This document shows positions 6,906 to 10,262 of a stretch of 10,262 nucleotides of DNA, piece by piece; within the stretch, counting starts at the first letter, position 1, and each line of letters starts with the position of its first letter. The notes under the pieces are model-generated. The model saw only the letters and a program-made list of their open reading frames with translations, was not told where the DNA came from and ran no database searches. Location: positions 1 to 10,262 of the forward strand of contig USCR01000088.1 in NCBI GenBank assembly GCA_900553295.1. The letters run 5' to 3'. Position numbers and translations under genes: made by a program. The DNA is from an uncultured Eubacteriales bacterium. Lineage in GTDB: Bacteria > Bacillota > Clostridia > Christensenellales > Aristaeellaceae.

Positions 6906-8081
6906 TCAGCGGTTTCCGCCGTAGGTGCTGCTGGTGTCGGCAAACACAGCCTGGGTATCCGCCTTGCGGCGGGAAGTGGCCACCCGCTTCATCAGCTCCG
7001 TATAGAACAGGTCCTCATCCAGGGGAAGCTCCACCTTCTTGCCCAGGAAGGCGGAAAGATGCATGGCGTTGGACAGGGTAAGGCCATAAATGCCCTCGCT
7101 GCCGTGGGCCACCAGGGGCGTTCCCCGCAGGATTGCCCCGCCCCAGGCATTGATGACGCCCACGTGCTGCTCGTTCTTGCCGTCGGTCTCCACCGCCACC
7201 TCATGGGCGGGCATGGTGGCAAAGGGTGCCTTATTGGTGCGGCTCCACTCCGGCTCGGACACCTCAAACTCCAGCACGTGCAGCTGGCCATCCTCCACCA
7301 CCAGCTTGGCGCGGTCCATCTGAATCTCAAAGCGGTTGGTGCCGTGGGCATCGCCGGTGGTGGTCACAAACACGCCCGTGGCGCCGTTGGCATATTCCAC
7401 GTAGGTGGTTACGTCGTCCTCCACCTCAATGTCGTGCCATTGGCCAAAGCGCATCTGCGACAGTACGCTCACAGGCATACCGCAAATCCACTGCCACAGG
7501 TCCAGCTGGTGGGGGCACTGGTTCAGCAGCACACCGCCGCCTTCCCCGGACCAGGTGGCACGCCAGGCCCCGGAATCATAGTACGCCTGGGGACGGTACC
7601 AGTCGGTGATAATCCAGTTGGTACGGCGGATCTGGCCATACTGGCCGGACTGCACCAGCTCCCGCATTTTGCGGTACACATGGTTGGTGCGCTGGTTGAA
7701 CATCATGCCAAACACCACGTCGGGATGCTTGGCGGCCTCCTCGTTCATCTCCCGCACCTGCTTGGTATACACCCCCGCAGGCTTTTCCACCATCACGTGG
7801 ATGCCCCGCTGCATGCAGGCCATGGCGTAGCGGGGATGATCGTAATGGGGTACGCAGACCATGCAGGCGTCGATGCAGCCGCTGTCCAGCATGGCCAGGG
7901 CGTCATCGAAATAGCGGATGTTCCCGGCCAGGTTGGCCTTGCCCCATTCCACCCGGGCGGGGTTGATGTCCGCCACCGCCACCAGGTCAAAATCCGGGCA
8001 CTTGCCCTCCATAATGCTCCGGGCGTGACCGGAACCCATGTTGCCCAAACCGATGATACCCAGACGAATCTTCTTATCCAT
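6906..8081 (-). CDS. Gfo/Idh/MocA-family NAD(P)-dependent oxidoreductase, paralogue 2
   Basis: This 391-residue protein has the same architecture as its neighbour: Rossmann motif G11-L-G13-N-M-G16, E99-K100-P101, and GEGGGVLLNQCPHQLDL (179-195) with H191 and D194. WYRPQAYYDSGAWRATW (161-177) mirrors the block in paralogue 1, and both continue LWQWICGMPVSV. The ATG at 8081 follows AAAGGAG. It lies 36 nt after the isomerase gene and 20 nt before paralogue 1. The pair is best explained by tandem duplication with divergence. They may act on different substrates, catalyse successive oxidation/reduction steps, or form a hetero-oligomer. The central third, which builds the active site, is the best conserved; the C-terminal tails differ (…FADTSSTYGGNR against …SGQYSQRWQVNW). 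Confidence 0.95.
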   Translation of the reverse strand: MDKKIRLGIIGLGNMGSGHARSIMEGKCPDFDLVAVADINPARVEWGKANLAGNIRYFDDALAMLDSGCIDACMVCVPHYDHPRYAMACMQRGIHVMVEKPAGVYTKQVREMNEEAAKHPDVVFGMMFNQRTNHVYRKMRELVQSGQYGQIRRTNWIITDWYRPQAYYDSGAWRATWSGEGGGVLLNQCPHQLDLWQWICGMPVSVLSQMRFGQWHDIEVEDDVTTYVEYANGATGVFVTTTGDAHGTNRFEIQMDRAKLVVEDGQLHVLEFEVSEPEWSRTNKAPFATMPAHEVAVETDGKNEQHVGVINAWGGAILRGTPLVAHGSEGIYGLTLSNAMHLSAFLGKKVELPLDEDLFYTELMKRVATSRRKADTQAVFADTSSTYGGNR

Positions 8082-8117
8082 GCTGCTTACACTCCTTTTT
8101 TCTATGCGTAAGGTTGT

Positions 8118-8876
8118 TTACCGGAACCCGCGGGAAACCAAATAGTCATAGCTGCGCTTGAGGCAGGCGAAGGGGTCCTCGCCGTGGCAGTCATCCTGCT
8201 CCACCAGCATGGTTTGGGTGCCGCCCGCTTCCGCCTTCTCAAACACCCGGTCAAAGTTGATGTTTCCCTCGCCAATCACCGCCATGGACCGGCCGTAGGC
8301 GTAGTCCTTGAGATGAATGCAGGGAATGCGCCCGGCCAGCTTTTCCAGCCATTCAGCCGGATCTCCGCCCCCTGCCTGCACCCAGAAGGTGTCCAGGGTA
8401 AAGCCCATGAGATCGGCGGGCATATCTTCCATGAGTTTTTCCAACACCAGTTTATTTCCAAAACGCTGGAACTCCTGGTCGTGGTTATGGTACATGAACA
8501 GCTTGCCCGCGTCCCTGATGCGCTGGGCAATGGGACGGTAGGTCTCCAGAAAATGCGCATAGCAGTCGGGATCCTTTTCCCGGTCAAAGGGGTACCACCC
8601 CAGGCCGATATAGCCGCACCCGAAGGTATCGTGGTCGGCGATTACCTGTTCCAGTTCCCCGGTGAGCCGGGGTACGGGGGTATGCGTCAGTACGCACGTC
8701 AGACCATTCCGATCCAGCTGCTGCTTCAGCCACGCGCCTTCAAAGGGGCAGGTACCAGAAACCTGCACAATCCGGTAGCCAATGTCCGCAATGCGCCGGA
8801 GGGATTCCGCAAACCCCTCCAGGGTCTGGCAACTGTCCCGGACCGTATACATCTGTGCGCCAATTCTCATGTGCAT
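8118..8876 (-). CDS. Xylose-isomerase-like TIM-barrel sugar isomerase/epimerase
   Basis: This 252-residue protein belongs to the AP-endonuclease-2/xylose-isomerase-like superfamily (PF01261), whose members isomerise or epimerise sugars, inosose or keto-sugars using a divalent metal. Visible candidate metal or catalytic residues are H65 (LTHTP), H130 and H132 (YHNHDQEF), D162 (FTLDTFWVQAGGGDP), H188 and D191 (CIHLKDY) and E226 (MLVEQD). Length is slightly short of the usual 260-290 but spans the barrel. The ATG at 8876 was chosen because AAAGGAG sits 6-7 nt upstream; a GTG at 8891 would place that ribosome site inside the gene. It lies 24 nt after the AraC-type regulator and 36 nt before the dehydrogenases. 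Such isomerase plus Gfo/Idh pairs are common in inositol, keto-sugar and glycoside catabolism. Confidence 0.93.
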   Translation of the reverse strand: MHMRIGAQMYTVRDSCQTLEGFAESLRRIADIGYRIVQVSGTCPFEGAWLKQQLDRNGLTCVLTHTPVPRLTGELEQVIADHDTFGCGYIGLGWYPFDREKDPDCYAHFLETYRPIAQRIRDAGKLFMYHNHDQEFQRFGNKLVLEKLMEDMPADLMGFTLDTFWVQAGGGDPAEWLEKLAGRIPCIHLKDYAYGRSMAVIGEGNINFDRVFEKAEAGGTQTMLVEQDDCHGEDPFACLKRSYDYLVSRGFR

Positions 8877-8900
8877 TTCCGCTCCTTTCACGCTGCGACG

Positions 8901-9854
8901 TTACGAGCCGCTTTCCTCGCCGGGCTTGATTTCCGGCAGGCGCTCCCACAGGCTTTCCGACCCCGTCCCTTGGGATGTCCTGCCTGCCGCGGGGGGCATA
9001 TCCGTCATTTCCCGCAGCAGCAGGCTCTGCTCCCGGGTCAGGCGGCTGTAATCCCGGTTGGGCGACCGTCCAAAGTGCTTGACATAGTGCCGGTAAAAGC
9101 TGGTATAGTCCCCGAACCCCGCCGCTTCCGCCGTCTGGGCGGCAGGCAGCCCATTGATCAGCAGCTGCTGGGCATAGGTAACCCGCTTGTGCGAGAGGTA
9201 TTCCATCACGGTGGCGCCCATGGCCCTGCGGAAAATCATGTTCAGGTGGCTCTTGGAAATAAAATATTTTTCCGCCAGGCCGTCCAGGGTGATGCGCTCG
9301 GTAAAGTGTTCGTTCAGGTATGCCGCCACTTGCTTGACCACGTCGGAAGGCCGGGTATTGGGCCGGGCAGGCAGGGGCAGGTTGCGCCGGTACACCAGCA
9401 GCCGCCCCAGCAGCGCCTCGGTAAACAGAGGGATCAATTTCCGCTGAAGCCCCTCCTCCACCCCCGCCAGGCTGTCAAACCCGGCGAAGGTCTCCTCCAG
9501 GCCCCACGCCCCTGCATCCTCCAGAAAGCGCAGGGCCGGGTCGCCCTCCGCCGCCTCCAGCAGCAGATCCCTGCGCTCCACGCCCAGCATATCCGGGTCA
9601 AAGTGCAGGGTCCATCGCTCGTAAACCGCCGCGGAATGCACCCGCACGCCATGGAATTCGTTGGGCAGAATCACCAGCATCGTCCCCGGCCGGAGCTGCC
9701 GCTCCACCCCGGAAAGCAGGTAGTCCACCTCGCCGCGCACAAAGTAATACAGTTCATAAAAGGGATGCGCGTGGATCATGTACCCCTGGGACGCCACCTG
9801 GCTCCTGGTGTGGGAAAAGCTATACAGCGCCGAATCCATCCTACAGCCGTTCAT
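8901..9854 (-). CDS. AraC-family transcriptional regulator with cupin sensor domain
   Basis: This 317-residue regulator has an N-terminal cupin-like ligand domain (residues ~20-100: HAHPFYELYYFVRGEVDYLL and VILPNEFHGV). Its C-terminal AraC DNA-binding domain (~170-270) has two helix-turn-helix motifs: ITLDGLAEKYFISKSHL (188-204) and the family signature at ~236-264 (TAEAAGFGDYTSFYRHYVKHF). A tail of about 45 residues rich in charged residues and proline follows; it is longer than usual and I cannot assign it. The ATG at 9854 was chosen because GGAGGAGG precedes it; the ATG at 9872 would lie almost on the predicted start site. It is first in the operon, so it probably controls its own expression and that of the isomerase and dehydrogenases in response to the pathway sugar. 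Confidence 0.95.
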   Translation of the reverse strand: MNGCRMDSALYSFSHTRSQVASQGYMIHAHPFYELYYFVRGEVDYLLSGVERQLRPGTMLVILPNEFHGVRVHSAAVYERWTLHFDPDMLGVERRDLLLEAAEGDPALRFLEDAGAWGLEETFAGFDSLAGVEEGLQRKLIPLFTEALLGRLLVYRRNLPLPARPNTRPSDVVKQVAAYLNEHFTERITLDGLAEKYFISKSHLNMIFRRAMGATVMEYLSHKRVTYAQQLLINGLPAAQTAEAAGFGDYTSFYRHYVKHFGRSPNRDYSRLTREQSLLLREMTDMPPAAGRTSQGTGSESLWERLPEIKPGEESGS

Positions 9855-9880
9855 GGCCGCGTCCTCCTCCATGCGCGTCT

Positions 9881-9886
9881 ATTATA
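9881..9886 (-). promoter_or_regulatory. -10 box of the AraC-led operon
   Basis: A perfect leftward TATAAT occurs at 9886-9881. At the usual distance upstream there is no recognisable -35 box (GGCCAG at 17 bp). A lone -10 fits an activator-dependent promoter. The start site would be near 9874, about 20 nt before the chosen ATG. Confidence 0.5.
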
Positions 9887-9933
9887 GTGCATGCATCCTT
9901 CTTCTGGCCACATTTTACATGAAAATCAGCATA

Positions 9934-9962
9934 TTTGCAATATTTCGGTGTTCTTTTGCAAT
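9934..9962. promoter_or_regulatory. Candidate AraC-family operator: two TTTGCAAT repeats 21 bp apart
   Basis: TTTGCAAT occurs at 9934-9941 and again at 9955-9962, exactly 21 bp between starts, two helical turns. They lie about 60-90 bp upstream of the predicted operon start site. Known: AraC-type activators often bind direct repeats near this spacing, one monomer each. The intergenic region 9873-10089 is shared with the rightward MATE gene, so the sites could act on both. Confidence 0.5.
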
Positions 9963-10023
9963 GGGAAGTCCCTTTCCCAAAAAATTTTTGCCTGCGCGCA
10001 ACCCGCACCCCTGCTTTTCCCCC

Positions 10024-10052
10024 TGGACAAACCTTGCGGGGTATGCTATAAA
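10024..10052 (+). promoter_or_regulatory. Promoter of the second MATE gene
   Basis: TGGACA (10024-10029) and TATAAA (10047-10052) are separated by 17 bp. TGC just before the -10 makes an extended -10. The start site would be near 10059, about 30 nt before the ATG at 10090. Confidence 0.65.
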
Positions 10053-10089
10053 GTGTGCTGGAAGATATGCAAAGGAGCATGAAAAGGCT

Positions 10090-10262
10090 ATGTTCAACAA
10101 GCGTCGTCCCGCCCAAGCCGCGGCAGGGAACAGCATCATTGACGGCGTCATCTGGAAGCAGCTGCTGATCTTCTTCTTTCCCATTCTGCTGGGCACGTTT
10201 TTCCAGCAGCTTTCCATGCCGCCCAGAGAGTTGCCCATATCGTGCATGTATTCGCACAGGAT
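10090..10262 (+). CDS. N-terminus of a second MATE-family transporter, homology lost after ~10211
   Basis: The frame begins MFNKRRPAQAAAGNS, then IIDGVIWKQLLIFFFPILL and GTFFQQL, the first transmembrane helix region typical of MATE exporters (where QQLYNT followed by DAVVVG-like sequence would be expected). An AAGGAG site lies 12 nt before the ATG, a slightly long spacing. From about 10211 the frame reads SMPPRELPISCMYSHR, unlike any MATE protein, while the opposite strand encodes a GH2 motif. So the gene is real up to about residue 40 and then broken or chimeric. It is divergent from the AraC-led operon. The remaining open frame to the window end should not be used for annotation. Confidence 0.8.
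   Translation, partial: MFNKRRPAQAAAGNSIIDGVIWKQLLIFFFPILLGTFFQQLSMPPRELPISCMYSHR
10203..10262 (-). other. Fragment of a GH2 beta-galactosidase-type gene, opposite strand, joined to the MATE gene
   Basis: Leftward from 10262 the frame reads ILCEYMHDMGNSLGGMES. This closely matches the LacZ/GH2 active-site block ILCEYAHAMGNSLGG, in which the Glu is the catalytic nucleophile. Only about 16-20 residues remain. Beyond about 10205 the sequence is MATE coding DNA on the other strand. It is a true fragment by motif, but too short to name a gene. Confidence 0.6.

Noticed and set aside
5560..6924. Long + strand frame (454 codons) opposite the Gfo/Idh gene
   Set aside because: Shadow frame with low-complexity Gly/Pro/Gln/Arg composition and no ribosome site; the opposite strand has clear Gfo/Idh motifs.
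8877..8891. GTG start for the isomerase giving five extra residues
   Set aside because: It would put the AAAGGAG ribosome site inside the gene and has none of its own.
8184..9887. Long + strand frame (567 codons) spanning two minus-strand genes
   Set aside because: Crosses both the isomerase and AraC genes antisense, with no recognisable domain.

Overview
The window looks like chromosomal DNA from a Clostridia-type member of the Bacillota, probably a GC-rich gut lineage. Supporting signs are strong AGGAGG-type ribosome binding sites, sigma-A promoters, a Tn916-type tyrosine integrase, and gene contents of the Gfo/Idh, xylose-isomerase-like TIM-barrel and MATE types. I see no tRNA, rRNA or CRISPR. 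Taxonomy is inferred from style, not from a marker search.

Region 1 (1-~2396) is the integrase end of an integrative element. A truncated MobC-like relaxosome gene, a tyrosine recombinase and a small excisionase-like HTH gene form one leftward unit (xis-int-mobC). A divergent XRE-type regulator reads rightward. Between them lies a near-consensus promoter for xis-int with a 10+10 bp palindrome between its -35 and -10 boxes, which looks like a repressor-controlled excision switch. A long bidirectional terminator closes the regulator gene. The element abuts the 3' end of guaA, a known insertion target of genomic islands.

Region 2 (2397-5574) is core-like: guaA (GMP synthase), then a MATE-family efflux gene, both leftward. 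The MATE gene has a leader of about 140 nt with its own promoter, two tiny overlapping ORFs and an intrinsic terminator with competing stems. It looks like a transcription attenuator that could switch the pump on in response to a translation-related or other signal.

Region 3 (5707-9854) is a compact leftward operon: an AraC-type regulator with a cupin sensor domain, a xylose-isomerase-like sugar isomerase/epimerase, and two paralogous Gfo/Idh/MocA dehydrogenases in tandem. It is probably for oxidation and isomerisation of a sugar, inositol or glycoside. No transporter, kinase or hydrolase is visible, so the substrate cannot be named. Upstream are two TTTGCAAT repeats exactly 21 bp apart, a spacing suited to AraC-family binding.

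Region 4 (9855-10262) starts a second, rightward MATE gene. Its homology stops abruptly near 10210. The last ~50-60 bases instead encode, on the other strand, the catalytic-site motif of a GH2 beta-galactosidase. This is a natural rearrangement or, more likely, a chimeric join at a contig end.
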